A DNA stretch of 60,000 bases. It comes from Branchiostoma floridae. Taxonomy: Eukaryota > Chordata > Leptocardii > Amphioxiformes > Branchiostomatidae. The DNA lies in NCBI RefSeq assembly GCF_000003815.2, contig NC_049991.1:11355001-11415000 (forward strand). The letters are read 5' to 3'. The position numbers were made by a program, and so were the translations under genes. The notes beneath the pieces were generated by a model. The model saw only the letters and a list, made by a program, of their open reading frames with translations, made no database searches and had not been told where the DNA came from. Below are positions 50,401 through 59,687 of this stretch, piece by piece (the first letter of the stretch is position 1; the number at the start of each line of letters is the position of its first letter).

Positions 50401-53400
50401 CAGCATATCCTAATTGGCAAGCAAGTAACAGAACAGCTGGGTAACACTAGAGATCTCTATAGTTACATCTACATGACATTGTATACTGTAATGAGCAATA
50501 TCCCCAATGAGGCATCAATGACAGATTGGTATTGGTATTGGGTGGGCTGACTACTCTCTCTTGGCAGCAAGGGGCTGAATTGCGAGGATCTTACAATAGG
50601 CGGGCTGAATCGAAAGGGTTTGGAGCAAGCTGCCATTTGGAGCCATGAAGGTTACCTAAATATGACTGTCGCAAGTGTCTGGTGCAAGATGTATGGTTAT
50701 CATGATGGTCAATCCTAATACAAACTTTTGAGTACATGTTGATGTACTTTCTTGGTTACTCAACAGAATACAATATAGAATGTCATGCAGTTTTTAAACC
50801 CATGACAGTACTGTACCTTCTCTATGATGGCGAGTATATCCAGGCATCTCTCAGTGTTACATGTCTGTGCCAGGTCCATCAGCAGCTGCACGGCAACGTT
50901 CCGTACTTCCACATCAGGGTCATCCGCGATCTGACCCAGCTGGGGGATCACCACACCCTCAATCAGGTTCTCCTGGGGAGGAAGCAGTAACAGCATGGCT
51001 TAGATGGATGAAACTTAGAGCTGACTTCTGACCTAAACTTGAGACCAGACTGCATTATGAATATGGATAATGGTCTTTTTTGTGTATATATTTGTATGAC
51101 ATTATGTATGTGTTGATGCCACATGTGTTCTCCAGGGCCCCACTGTAAAGCAGTGTGGTATCACTCAGTTGGGCTACACTGGCTAAAGAAAACAGAACAA
51201 AAGAAAAAAAGAGAAAAAAAGAAAAGAAAAGGAGCTAGAATTTTGCTTGTGCTAGTTGATGTAGCTGTTGGTTGTTTGTGAACAGGATAAGTTGAAACCA
51301 AACACTTAGGTATACAAGCTTTCTCAAGGTATACAAGCATTCTCAAGCAACAGATCTTATCAAAGATCTCTGCAAAGTTGAATCTGTGTATTACATGTAC
51401 ATTTACATGTTGAATCTGTGTATTACATATACTAACAGATTACATGTCATTATGTATGTAAAATATGTACTAATGTACATTACTGTACTAGGGTGGAGAT
51501 ACTGACCTCATACAGGTGTCTGGTGGAGCTGAGCACAGCAGACAGAACATCCAACACCTTGATTCTGATGGGGGTGCGCAGCTCATACCTGGGAGACAAA
51601 CATGTGATTAGTACTAGGTTAGAATAATAACTTTACAACAGGCCTTGCAACAGTTGCTGCAATTCTTACATAAATCAACAGGTGGTTCTTCATGCAGGAA
51701 ACATGAGATTCATTTTCTCGAGCCTGATTTAATTGTGCTTTTTATTGGCCCGTCCTACCCGGGGGAGGAGCCAATCAGCCCCGGAAAGCAGAGTTTACTT
51801 TACACACACTACAATTTCTCCTTTTCTTTAACATGATCGGATCAACATTCTTCAAACACACTTTCTAGCCCATCTTCAAAACTTCTATGCAACATTAATC
51901 TTACATGACAGTATGTCATTGCAAAGTTTAACTGGTTATCTAGGTTACACTCTATCAAGGTCTTTTGGACATATATACCACATAAAAACCTAACAAGTTG
52001 AGTGAGTCACAGTCCTACCTGAAGTACTTGTCCATAAGGTTCTGCAGGTTGAGGATCCAGCTGTCCTTGGCAGGGTGGATGGACTGGGCTCGGTACGACA
52101 CCAGGAGGAGGACAGAACTCTCCTGAACAACAGGGATGAGGTAGAACACAATCTTTCACTGTTTAATATTATAACAATTGGATAATTGAAGCTATGAATA
52201 GAATATGTAGAGAGTTTAGATGATACTATTAGATATGTAGAGAATTCAGCTCATACTATTAAACATAGGTAACATGGACAAGATAGACATCCGGGTAGTA
52301 AGGTATGCAAAGAATCAGTTACTCAATTTTGGAAGTGGTGACATTTCTGGTAGCATCCATTATCAGTGATTGAGCAAGATCTGTAGTCCAAAGGCTATTT
52401 AAAGGCAGACTACTAGTAGTTTATTCCTTGCTATAGTGATATGTGACAGTCATGTTTGGGGATAAAGACAACTGTCAGACTTTTTTAATATCTTGTTTGC
52501 TCTTCTATGCATAATTACACAAATTACTCCTATCCAGCAATGACAGCACTTACAGGTCTTTTGTTGGCAAATTTCTCGATGATTCCAAAGAGCCTCTCTG
52601 ATGACCCATTGAAGCACTTGTTCTCATGTAGGAACTCAACAGTACTCAGGACAGCATGGAAGTTCAGCAGGAGGGACTCACTGGCTCCAGGGGAGGTCTG
52701 GTACAGGCAAACAAAAGGTTTAATAGTTAATAACTAGTTTCAATAGTTACTAATTCCTCTTCCTCTTCCTTTTGAAGTGACCACTATCATCATGCTGATC
52801 ATTCTGTCACCAAGAAGGGCAAGGTCACCAACACAAAATGTCTTGTTGTTCAGATCAGTTTAGAAGCTGTCAGTGGTGGTGGCTTCAACAGTCTCTTGAG
52901 GTACATGTAGTACATTCCAATCCCTGACTGTGCGTGGTAGGAAGGAAGCCTTGCGGTACTGTTATAGCTATGGTTGGAACAGTCACTAACTCCCTCATTT
53001 TCACTCACTTGCTCACTCACTCACATCCACAGACACACTTGAAAGTTGACACATATACTTAACACATTGACCCCTGACCTAGATGCACATGACACATTGA
53101 CCCCTGACCTGGATGTACTTGAGCAGGGCCTCCAGGATGTCCGTCAGGATCTCCCATGTGACCTGCTGCAGGTCCTTCCCGTACTTCTTAATCAGCCGAT
53201 GGATGATCAGGACCACTTCATATGCTACAATGGTGTTGTTGGACGACAGCGCCTAAGGAAAAGACATTGTCTGCGATCTGTTTACCAGGTTTCATGATTT
53301 TGAGGTTTTAGGAATAGGTTGTTACATCACAGGTGCTGGAATATTCTTGCACAGAATTTCCAACTTGGTACATGTACTTCTGGCAATTTTGAACTGATTC

Positions 53401-56400
53401 TTTTAGGATTACTGTAGTGAAAAACAACTCATTCAAATAATTTACACAATGTCAATATCCTGTAGTGTATGCCATCACACTGCAGGCTAATAAGTCTGCT
53501 AGCTTTAATGACATTTTCGTCCGTAATAATGTTCCCCCTCGATCATCGCATGATATTCAGAGATCAGCCAATGTTAACAGGTAACAGAGCCAATTAATGC
53601 AATGAGTTAGATTGTCAGGTGAATAATATGCTGCTAGGCCAGTTTGGATTTGGCAACCATCTGGCGATCAACAAATATAAAGGCTGAAGCTGGTTGACTG
53701 CATGACAGGGGTAGGAAGAACAACAACCCACCTGCAGGAAGGATGGCAGGACGGATGTGGGGGTGAGACGGAGGGAGTTGACTCTCCCCGCCCCCCACAG
53801 GCTCATGCCAACATAGAACACTGCTCCCCTCAGCAGCTGGTGGTCAGAGCGGTTATGGCTGCAGAAACACAACATTTACATTCAGCTGGTGGCAGGACTC
53901 CAAAAACGCACATTTTTCTAATGTACCCACAAAAAGAGGCATTTTGTTTGCAACAATGATGTTCACAAAAGAAGGAAAGAAGGACAAGGTACTCTAACAG
54001 AGATGGCTAATCAGCACCAAGGAGATTCCCAAAATTCTTTTGACACTTATTTTTGTCCACACATCAGGTTTAAGTGGTTCATGTTTATTTGTGTTCTGCA
54101 AGATGGTACATATACATGGTGCAGATACCGTTGCACATGTGACTGATGCGAGTTACCTGTCCTGTAGGATAGTACACATGGTGTAGATACTGCTGAACAT
54201 GTGAGTTACCTGTCCTGTAGTGAACATGTGAGTTACCTGTCCTGTAGGATAGTACACATGGTGTAGATACTGCTGAACATGTGAGTTACCTGTCTTGTAG
54301 GATAGTACACATGGTGTAGATACGGCTGAACATGTGAGTTACCTGTCCTGTAAGATGGTACACATGGTGTAGATACGGCTGAACATGTGAGTTACCTGTC
54401 CTGTAGGATGGTACACATGGTGTAGATACTGCTGAACATGTGAGTTACCTGTCCTGTAGGATGGTACACATGGTGTAGATACTGTTGTACATGTGAGTTA
54501 CCTGTCCTGTAGGATGGTACACATGGTGTAGATACTGCTGAACATGTGAGTTACCTGTCCTGCAGGATAGTACACATGGTGTAGATACTGCTGTGGCCCA
54601 GGTGGGTTCCTAGGAGGTTTCTCATCAGCTGTACAGGCAGAAAAAGAGACTTAATGGAATCCAATGATGTAATCGATTTTACCAGCTTTATGCAATTTTC
54701 CACGCAACATTAATTTCCATAAAATAAACAATGTTTCCGTGTAGTTCTCTTTCATGGACCACCTCAAATCTTATACATGTCCATGCACAACAGGCTGCAA
54801 CTGTGAACTGTGTAAATTTGGGGTTGCTTCTGGCCATGCACAACTTGTTTTTTACAATAACATTCTGTTGTTTGATAATAACTAGACACATCATGTATAA
54901 GAAAAACACCTATGTAAGCTGAATACCTTACTGTGGGTACTGTAAGTGACATTGGCATCGAAGGATGGTGGCTAGTATTGGGCCACTTGCCCACAATTTT
55001 TTTGCAAGGTTTGAAGGTTTATAGCCCGTAAAAAAATTCAGGAAAGACTTGATCATAATGGATATTGTTTGGACATTAATGTTCTTTCGGCATATCACAG
55101 ATTGTTATTGTCAGTAAAGCAAACAAAAATCCACATGCCCAGCACATGTACAATGTACATGTTGAAGTACAGGTTAGCAATCAGAAAGGCCTGCACAACC
55201 AAACCTAACCTGCACTAACCTGCATATGCAGGTGGCAATTCAAGCCCTGAAGGAGAAATTTGACAATTAGAGAAATAAGACTTGTTTCTGTAATAATTCA
55301 CAGGATACCCAAACTATTACTTTGGTTTTCACCAGACCTTGTTATATTAGTTGTTATGTTTATTTGAGAACAAGATAAACCAGTCAATAACAAAGCAGTT
55401 CCTGCAATTTTCTCTTTGAAAAAAGGACTAAATTTTGGATCCTTGAGAATCTTTGAAAAATCATTTTCAACCACTGTTTGTGCTCTTCATATTTTTCCAG
55501 TTTCTGAAATAACAACACAGGTTATGTACCAACCTTCCAGCTGGTTTGGCAGAACTTGTCCACATTGATAGTTCGACAGAGTGTGGTGATGAACTGGTAC
55601 AGAGACTCTGAGGGCAGACAGCTGTAACACACCACTGCATCCAACACACGCAGGGATGCCTGGGAACAACAACATAGGAACTGTTAGCTGTCACACACTA
55701 CAGCATCCAACACATGCAGGGACGCCTGGGAACAAAAACATAGGAACTGTTAGCTGTCACACAGCAGGACACAGTGACCAAATTTCTGTATTCCAAGGGT
55801 TGCCAGGCTTCAAACTTTTTCTGTACCTTCCTAAATGTCCGAAAGTCACTTTACCATTTTAGTTAGCTTAGTGACCCTGCCGTTAGTGAGAAATTGTGGT
55901 CAACGTTGGTCACACACAGGCAGTTTTGGCCCTACCATTTCACATTAACCTACTTTCAACTTCTCATACTTAAGTGCCCAAATATCCCCATCCCAAGATG
56001 AGATAGTCTTCAAACGTTTTTTGTATCTCCCTAAATGTGTGATAGTCACTTGACTGCTTTGTCAATCTTATCCTGACTACTGTTAGCAGGAAAGTGTGAC
56101 AGAAGTTGCAAAAGTTGGGTGCATTTGTATCTGAAAAAATATTATCTATCAGAAAATAACACTTCCTTCTGGAGTGGAATGCCCATTTAATGTAAAGCTT
56201 TTCTGGTAAGAATCAATGCTCTTGTGACTTGTGAGAATTATGAATCTGCAGTTTTTGCAATTTACCTCGATTTCCTCTTCCGAGTTGGCCTGGTTACACA
56301 CATTACAGGTGTGGCTGTAACACACATAAACACAGTCAGTACTCACATTAACTCAGAACAACGTCAGAACAACAGCACACATTTCTAACTAGCATGTACA

Positions 56401-58831
56401 TTCAGCTCTTACTTTGGTCTTTAATTTCTTTGCAACAGATGCCAAGCTGAAGTGACTTGTATTTTCCTTTATCTATGCTATAAAACAAGTAGAACAAATT
56501 AAAACATGAAGCTGGAAGAATCCAGAAAAGAACAACAGTAAGACTCACCGCACGAGGCCAGCTACAATCTCCTCATCCAGGAAACTGGAGTTGAACTTGA
56601 TGACATTGACCATCAAGGTCATGAACTCAAATGTTCTAAACAACAAGAGGCATTATGGGAAATGATCAAATTGAAGTATACACTACTACAGGGTGAAGGT
56701 ACGTATTAACTGTAATGCAGACACTGCCACGAGTATGGTTTGTAATTGTTAAATTGAATAGCTGTATTGATACGTGAATATGACAACAAGAGTATTGCTT
56801 TTAAATAAACTGTCAAATGTGTCAGTTTAAGCTATAACTTTACTTTAAAGAAATAAAGTGTATTTTACAGCAGTTACCTCCCATAGCTGACAGCATCAGG
56901 CATCCACTCCAGCAGGAAGGGACCTGGACAAAGGAAGAAACCAGCATTAGTTTGGAGGTTAAATCTAACACAAGAAAAAGAAAAAGAAAAGTGTACTCCA
57001 ACTGGACAATAGACTTACCTGTCTCCTCTTCAAAGTTTGTAATGTCCTTCCCATTGTCACTCAGGGCCTTAAACACCTCCAACCTGAAGTAGAGGAGGTT
57101 GTTATTATACAGAGATTCACAAAATTTGTGTCACTACATCTATTAGGGCTGTCTCCAGGACCTGATCTTCTGTCATGGAACAGAGGGAACCATACTTCTT
57201 ACGACAGACAAAAATTTAGCCCCTTCTGTCAAAAAACTTTATGACATAAAATTGATGAAATTTGTATTTATGAAAGCTTTTAAGGACAGATTTAACAAAG
57301 AAAATTGACAGTGTGGCCTCCCAAAATAAAATAATGAGAGGATGGAAAAAAATCGAAGCTGGAGACAGCCCTGCATTACACACACAAGAAGTTATGTTAG
57401 CCAAACCAAAGGTAGACAGATATACTAGTACGCAATGGTTGACTAACCATATGGAGAATCATTGAGGGATTTGATATGTACGAGGGTCCTAATACAGCCA
57501 GCTACTACATAGTCATGGTCATGGTTCAAGCAAAGCTTGTGTGTTGTGCCAATGGGGTGTTCTACTGGCTGAACAATAAAAATATGGATTGACAGATACA
57601 TGATAGCATTGGTACATGACCACTGACAGGCCCATAGCAGGACTAACCTTTCCGGGATGTCCTCAAACACCTGATGATGTCTGACCACACGGAAGAAGTG
57701 TGCTCTCATGATGCCCAGTCTGTCGTACTGGGGACAGAAGCAAGCAGCACATTCATGCACTCATACGTCACAACACACATCAAGTTAAGAGATATTTTTC
57801 ATCCGTAGTTTTTTACTCAATTAACCGTGAACATTGATCTAAAAAGTCCCTGATTCACACTCTTAATGTTTTGTCATGTGAAGAATGTTACTGTTATACA
57901 TGTAATATTACAATGTGGAAAATGGGTCCTTTAATACAGCCAAAAAAAAGGGGTAGGACCTGTAACGTTACATCAACTAGGACTGTTGTGCCCACCCACC
58001 TGCCCCAGGATGAGTGACTGTACAAATCGGAGGGCGACATGTCTGGCCTCAGCCGAGGCCTGCGGATCCAACAGGTCCGAGATGTTCAGCCATAGGGCCT
58101 CTACGGCATTCTGGGAAGGGTCAAAGGTTATGGTCCATTAATACTGCACAAGATTTATAGTGTCTTCATGTTGATAGTGGTTCATCAATATTAGGTTATG
58201 ACAGAATATCTATGACAAGAAATATTTCAAACAGCTATAATCTGCAGTACCAGCCTTGAGTTGTGTAATTGGTTGCTGTCCATAATCAATGTCAATGCAT
58301 ACAATGGCAATATTTTGAAAATTCTTTTTCGCTGGTATCCTGAGGTAATGTGAATATTTACATCTTCAAGCAGTCTGCTGGCCACCACATCTCCAAACTC
58401 CCGCAGTGCCTTGAGACGGTTGGTTAGAGGGCTCTCTGGACCGATCTCCTGTTGAAACAGTGTGAAACAGAGAAAGTAAGAAAATAGTTCACTCTAGTCT
58501 AACGTCCTTGCTGCTATACGGGGCTCATGGAATGAATCTAAATACGATGGGTAAGAATTAATTGTAGGCCGCTAGAGTTATCTAAAGTTTACCTGAACAT
58601 GTGGAAAATAACTACAAACAAAGTTAAACATCACGTTGACAACATGTCAACTTTCCCTGAAGTAAATGTCAAGTTTTCCCTTACCTTGAGTAGTTCAGGT
58701 GTGCAGGTGATCTCTTCCCTCGTGTCCTTCCCATGGATCCCGCTGGTCACCACTCGGCTGGGTTTGGGCCGGAACAGCTGCTTCACCTTGTCCTTCAGAG
58801 TAGTCGACTCCTTCCCACCCTGTTTAGCCAT
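20719..58831 (-). CDS. TSC2: Tuberin (TSC2), complete, 44 coding exons, 1945 residues
   Basis: Tuberin joins hamartin (TSC1) and TBC1D7 and acts as GAP for the small GTPase RHEB, turning down mTORC1 at the lysosome. The ATG at 58829-58831 opens MAKQGGKE, like the MAKPTSKD start of human tuberin, and the protein ends FTGFV, like the human DFTEFV end. Forty-four exons were joined by hand; every junction phase agrees and the sum is 5838 nt, so 1945 residues against 1807 in the human protein. The extra length is mainly in the linker (exons 28-36). Order: N-terminal TSC1-binding/HEAT-like region, linker with AKT-type sites, GAP domain, calmodulin-binding-like end. Exon coordinates are in the block entries below. 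Confidence 0.96.
23685..27960 (-). CDS. TSC2: TSC2 exons 28-37: variable linker (residues about 1022-1660)
   Basis: Exons: 27764-27960, 27242-27380, 26574-26890, 25936-26148, 25491-25589, 25170-25244, 24991-25037, 24836-24880, 23902-24598 and 23685-23769. Exon 28 has [20 protein letters not shown] (human [20 protein letters not shown]); exon 31 has [20 protein letters not shown]. Exon 30 is highly charged ([17 protein letters not shown]). Exon 36 is long (697 nt) with a RKTNSSPQL block, poly-Asp, a 13-residue basic repeat and [10 protein letters not shown], equivalent to the human AKT site Thr1462 (here Thr at about 1624). Donors of exons 28 (GTCTGT) and 31 (GTCTGG) are weak, but phase supports them. 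Confidence 0.9.
24056..24229 (-). repeat. TSC2: Coding minisatellite, 39-bp unit (13 residues) in TSC2 exon 36
   Basis: Three near-identical 39-bp units followed by diverged ones; the protein unit is [13 protein letters not shown], degrading to [12 protein letters not shown] and [12 protein letters not shown]. The frame is kept. Residues about 1523-1580, some 45 residues before the AKT-type threonine. Confidence 0.9.
26278..26489. mobile_element. MITE family 1, copy (TA target site)
   Basis: Ends TACTGTAAATGCA and TGCATTTACAGTA are inverted repeats bounded by TA, as in Tc1/mariner-type MITEs. The interior repeats TTTAAGTTCGCGG and its complement several times. In TSC2 intron 30. Confidence 0.85.
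28179..28365. mobile_element. MITE family 2, copy in TSC2 intron 27
   Basis: Ends TACAGTCAAACCTGTACAA and GCAGGTTGAACTGTA are inverted repeats; the interior CCCATTGACATAAACATT and ATTAGTCCCAAT blocks match the copy at 6307. A fragment of the same end lies at 31328-31375. Confidence 0.8.
28460..32501 (-). CDS. TSC2: TSC2 exons 23-27: end of helical core and AKT-site region (residues about 803-1022)
   Basis: Exons: 32312-32501, 31773-31866, 31439-31541, 31015-31142 and 28460-28603. Conserved: [79 protein letters not shown] and [18 protein letters not shown]. Exon 26 encodes [15 protein letters not shown], matching the FRARSTSLNERPKS surroundings of human Ser939, an AKT site; the R-x-R-x-x-S pattern is intact with serine at about residue 967. 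The 2.4-kb intron 28604-31014 shows no exon or repeat that I recognise; the second human AKT-type site (Ser981 area) was not found in it. Confidence 0.94.
31328..31375. mobile_element. MITE family 2, end fragment
   Basis: CAGTCCCCTGAGTGGTC followed by GGGGCAGTTTTAACTGTATA, matching the right end of the copies at 6307 and 28179. Confidence 0.55.
33721..34050. repeat. CpG-rich sequence, possible diverged inverted-repeat element
   Basis: CpG-dense block with repeated TCGGG/CCCGA motifs and loosely inverted ends (TATACACAGTTTTTGCCGATATC near the start; a diverged complement around 33950-33995). It could be a mobile element or a regulatory CpG block; no coding frame is recognised. Confidence 0.3.
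34337..34869. mobile_element. Non-autonomous inverted-repeat element with CCCGTAGCCAGG termini
   Basis: Termini CATGCCCGTAGCCAGG and CCTGGCTACGGGCATG are perfect inverted repeats, followed inward by G-rich/C-rich tracts that also pair. CAATC flanks both ends (34332-34336 and 34870-34874). Inside, a block including ATTTTGAAATCT and GACCCTCTGAAA occurs twice about 190 bp apart. No transposase ORF. Confidence 0.85.
37397..37435 (+). promoter_or_regulatory. Candidate TATA-type core promoter upstream of the nested C1q gene
   Basis: TATATAG at 37397-37403 sits in GC-rich flanks and is followed 32 nt later by a CA initiator-like site (about 37428). Spacing is right for a TATA promoter. It lies 3.2 kb upstream of the C1q ORF on the same strand; a 5' UTR exon could join an acceptor near 40200 (TGTGTTGTAG). 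The assignment to that gene is inference. Confidence 0.35.
38265..38451. mobile_element. MITE family 1, second copy
   Basis: Same termini (TACTGTAAATGCA / GCATTTACAGTA) and the same TTTAAGTTCGTGG interior, with CpG-to-TpG decay against the copy at 26278. Located in TSC2 intron 22. Confidence 0.85.
39201..39478 (+). mobile_element. tRNA-derived SINE, copy A
   Basis: The tRNA-like head has an A box (TGGCCGAGTGG, 39213-39223) and a B box (GAGTTCGATCC, 39256-39266). The body ends in GGAAGGACTTTGACT. A 9-bp target-site duplication TATGGGCCA flanks it exactly (39192-39200 and 39479-39487). Same family as the copy at 49986-50270. Confidence 0.9.
40668..41603 (+). CDS. Secreted collagen-like C1q-domain protein, single coding exon, nested in TSC2 intron 22
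   Basis: 311-residue protein of the C1q/TNF superfamily, expected to be secreted and to trimerise. Signal peptide [19 protein letters not shown]; about 60 residues of spacer; a CEPCVC cysteine cluster (residues 69-73) suited to cross-linking; about 26 Gly-X-Y triplets (80-158); and a globular C1q domain (about 177-310) with [27 protein letters not shown] and the closing [10 protein letters not shown]. The ORF is open from 40470, but I place the start at 40668 because the signal peptide begins there; 40638 would add ten polar residues. It lies antisense to TSC2. Lancelets have many such C1q-like genes, probably in innate immunity, so no orthologue is named. A 5' UTR exon upstream is possible. 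Confidence 0.93.
   Translation: MYTILLVLTLFAVQDSQCQDIYASEKPENTKGIFYIDVDQEIDTVPERKGATTIYSSGQPPDSTAGVCEPCVCSLTDGTGPPGRDGKPGPPGIPGKPGYNGVNGYPGPMGPKGNQGYRGYKGEKGDPGLAGRQGRPGIRGRPGRRGVPGLPGDAGQPGSVSEAAAYLSGDQTLIQARLKVAFSAVRTESYGPFITDEPVPFDMILSNSGGFYNNKTGVFRAPVDGHYLFHFHLMSTNKAATTFVDLMKNHESQVMAAFYGPAYDIASNTAILHVLRGHEIWLRLRRQRAIYNPSKTGRYSTFSGYLLFSDQ
41940..42440. promoter_or_regulatory. CpG-rich block with ATGGCGG (YY1-like) motifs, possible internal promoter
   Basis: CpG density is far above the surrounding intron (CCGCGG, GGGCGCG, CCGGTCGG-like strings). AAAATGGCGGG and AAATGGCGGC occur at 42222-42244; this motif overlaps the ATG of a 61-codon ORF (42225-42410, starting [13 protein letters not shown]). 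Such motifs mark transcription starts of many animal genes. No homologue is recognised for the ORF. An AATAAA lies downstream at 43543-43548. Confidence 0.35.
46369..49918 (-). CDS. TSC2: TSC2 exons 17-22 (residues about 544-802)
   Basis: Exons: 49778-49918, 48929-49051, 48314-48420, 47743-47887, 47263-47388 and 46369-46503. Blocks: [15 protein letters not shown], a [19 protein letters not shown] segment, [19 protein letters not shown] (human LLLRADSLHRLGLPNKDG), a Ser/Pro-rich insert ([20 protein letters not shown]), [20 protein letters not shown] and [20 protein letters not shown]. This is the second half of the tuberin helical core. Exon 19 ends ATG AA with donor GTACCT; exon 20 ends at a GTAAGT donor. 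The intron after exon 22 is the 13.9-kb one that hosts the C1q gene. Confidence 0.94.
48597..48802. mobile_element. MITE family 1, degraded copy
   Basis: Starts TACTGTAAATTCATTTAG and ends ACAATTTCAGTA; the interior shows decayed GCGCTGGTTTTATTT and TTTGCAGCGGGGAG blocks. Confidence 0.6.
49986..50270 (+). mobile_element. tRNA-derived SINE, copy B (TSC2 intron 16)
   Basis: Co-linear with the copy at 39201 over its whole length. The B box is slightly changed (GAGTTCCATCC). The 3' end is a short TTTGAC repeat. Flanked by a 9-bp target-site duplication ATCCTCACA (49977-49985 and 50271-50279). It is antisense to TSC2 transcription. Confidence 0.9.
50817..55659 (-). CDS. TSC2: TSC2 exons 9-16: helical-repeat region (residues about 225-543)
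   Basis: Exons: 55534-55659, 54555-54628, 53732-53858, 53109-53252, 52554-52697, 52019-52122, 51507-51588 and 50817-50972. Blocks align well with human tuberin: [111 protein letters not shown] and [20 protein letters not shown]. Junctions of exons 9 (acceptor), 10 (donor) and 12 (donor) each have tandem duplicates in the adjacent intron (see findings). The rest of this stretch is intron; the 49979-50817 and 51589-52018 introns carry repeats or nothing that I recognise. Confidence 0.95.
52750..52975 (-). mobile_element. 3' fragment of a non-LTR retrotransposon (LINE) in TSC2 intron 12
   Basis: Minus-strand frame 52961-52860 reads [18 protein letters not shown] and ends VEATTTDSF-stop. This is the F-x-P-R-T-x-R-D-W-N-x-L end of the reverse-transcriptase ORF of CR1/jockey-like LINEs. 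Only the C-terminal piece and some 3' sequence remain. Confidence 0.7.
53063..53122. repeat. TSC2: 30-bp tandem duplication covering the TSC2 exon 12 donor
   Basis: ACATTGACCCCTGACCT occurs twice at a 30-bp period; on the minus strand each copy is an AG|GTCAGGGGTCAATGT donor. The exon-proximal copy is the phase-consistent one. Confidence 0.8.
54091..54600. repeat. TSC2: 53-bp minisatellite containing the TSC2 exon 10 end and its 5' splice site
   Basis: About eight units plus a truncated and a diverged one. Each unit, read on the minus strand, holds AGTATCTACACCATGTGTAC, CATCCTACAGGACAG and GTAACTCACATG, i.e. the end of exon 10, its donor and a few intron bases. The exon itself supplies the unit at 54555-54600. 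Confidence 0.92.
55619..55770. repeat. TSC2: 66-bp tandem duplication covering the TSC2 exon 9 acceptor
   Basis: About 2.3 copies with a period of 66 bp. The minus-strand unit runs through TTCCCAGGC and the first 40 or so bases of exon 9 (CGTGTGTTGGATGC). The second copy lies in the intron just upstream of the true acceptor. Confidence 0.88.
56266..58831 (-). CDS. TSC2: TSC2 exons 1-8: N-terminal region (residues about 1-224)
   Basis: Exons on the minus strand: 58685-58831, 58362-58448, 58000-58110, 57648-57727, 57019-57083, 56878-56923, 56549-56635 and 56266-56314. Conserved blocks: [20 protein letters not shown], the [13 protein letters not shown] helix, [15 protein letters not shown] (human [15 protein letters not shown]), [20 protein letters not shown] and [16 protein letters not shown]. 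In human tuberin this part begins the helical repeat region that contacts hamartin. All acceptors end in AG and all donors are GT. The start is the first ATG after a stretch with in-frame stops and gives the family N-terminus. Confidence 0.94.
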
Positions 58832-59587
58832 CTTTTCTTACTCCACACTGCTCCTAGTAACTAGTTGCATGTACAGACGTATTTGTGGGGAGGGGGGCTC
58901 ACCTTCTGTGGCTTCTGTAGACATCGTCTGAAGGGAAGAACGTTAGTTTGGTTAGATATCGTATACATGAGCAACATGTCTCGTGACTACATGTCCTGTC
59001 AAAAAATGGTCAAACACTCTATGACTTCAAAACATCGCGAAGGCCAAAAATCAACCTACAGCGGTCAGCTGCTGTGGGAGGGGGGCAGCGTTTTGCAAAA
59101 TACATGTAACAGTTACACTTTTACAAGCTCTTCGTGGCCCATAGAATGTGACGTAAATATACTTCTATCTTTTATGTCTACTCATGCCCATAGAAAGAGG
59201 TATGGAACAATAGCTAACCTAAAACCCAGCGACGAGTTCACTTCACCACTTTGCTCAGCTTCTAGCCAGAAGTCGAGCTGTTGGACGCCCGTTTGAGGCA
59301 CTTGACATGGTCGCTTAAAAAAAAGATTAAAAAATCGCGGTGGCCCAAATCAGGCTGTCCAAGGTGCCCACGAGGTTCAGGAACAAAACTTGGAGTTTGT
59401 TGGGAAAATACTAGTACAAATGTATAATCATATCAAAGAGGTTCCGTTCCTCCTTTGCCATATATACAATGTACATCACGTATATTGTTGTTGAAATCGG
59501 CCAAATGGACAGCATCTGAACATGATATACTCGTACTCCCCCAGCAGAGGCTGGTGGGGAAGAAACGAAGCATATCAAGCCTTCAAT
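58832..59587 (-). promoter_or_regulatory. TSC2: TSC2 5' UTR and promoter region
   Basis: Upstream of the TSC2 ATG. No TATA box is evident. A consensus donor (GTGAGC) at 58901-58902 could end a 5' UTR exon whose upstream ATG (58922-58924) would open a short uORF; the intron would be only about 55 nt, so a continuous leader is as likely. Nothing else is recognised before the N gap. Confidence 0.4.
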
Positions 59588-59687
59588 NNNNNNNNNNNNN
59601 NNNNNNNNNNNNNNNNNNNNNNNNNNNNNNNNNNNNNNNNNNNNNNNNNNNNNNNNNNNNNNNNNNNNNNNNNNNNNNNNNNNNNNN
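59588..59687. other. Assembly gap (100 N) upstream of TSC2
   Basis: Run of exactly 100 N, usually a scaffold gap of unknown size. The 59688-60000 remainder holds only the 15-bp minisatellite. Confidence 1.

Noticed and set aside
51180-51235. A-rich tract (GAAAAAAAGAAAAG) as a possible poly(A) tail of a retrocopy
   Set aside because: No gene-like sequence or target-site duplication precedes it; simple purine-rich tract.
54091-54600. Regular repeats with spacers, CRISPR-like at first sight
   Set aside because: Pure tandem 53-bp units with no unique spacers, and derived from a eukaryotic exon-intron border.
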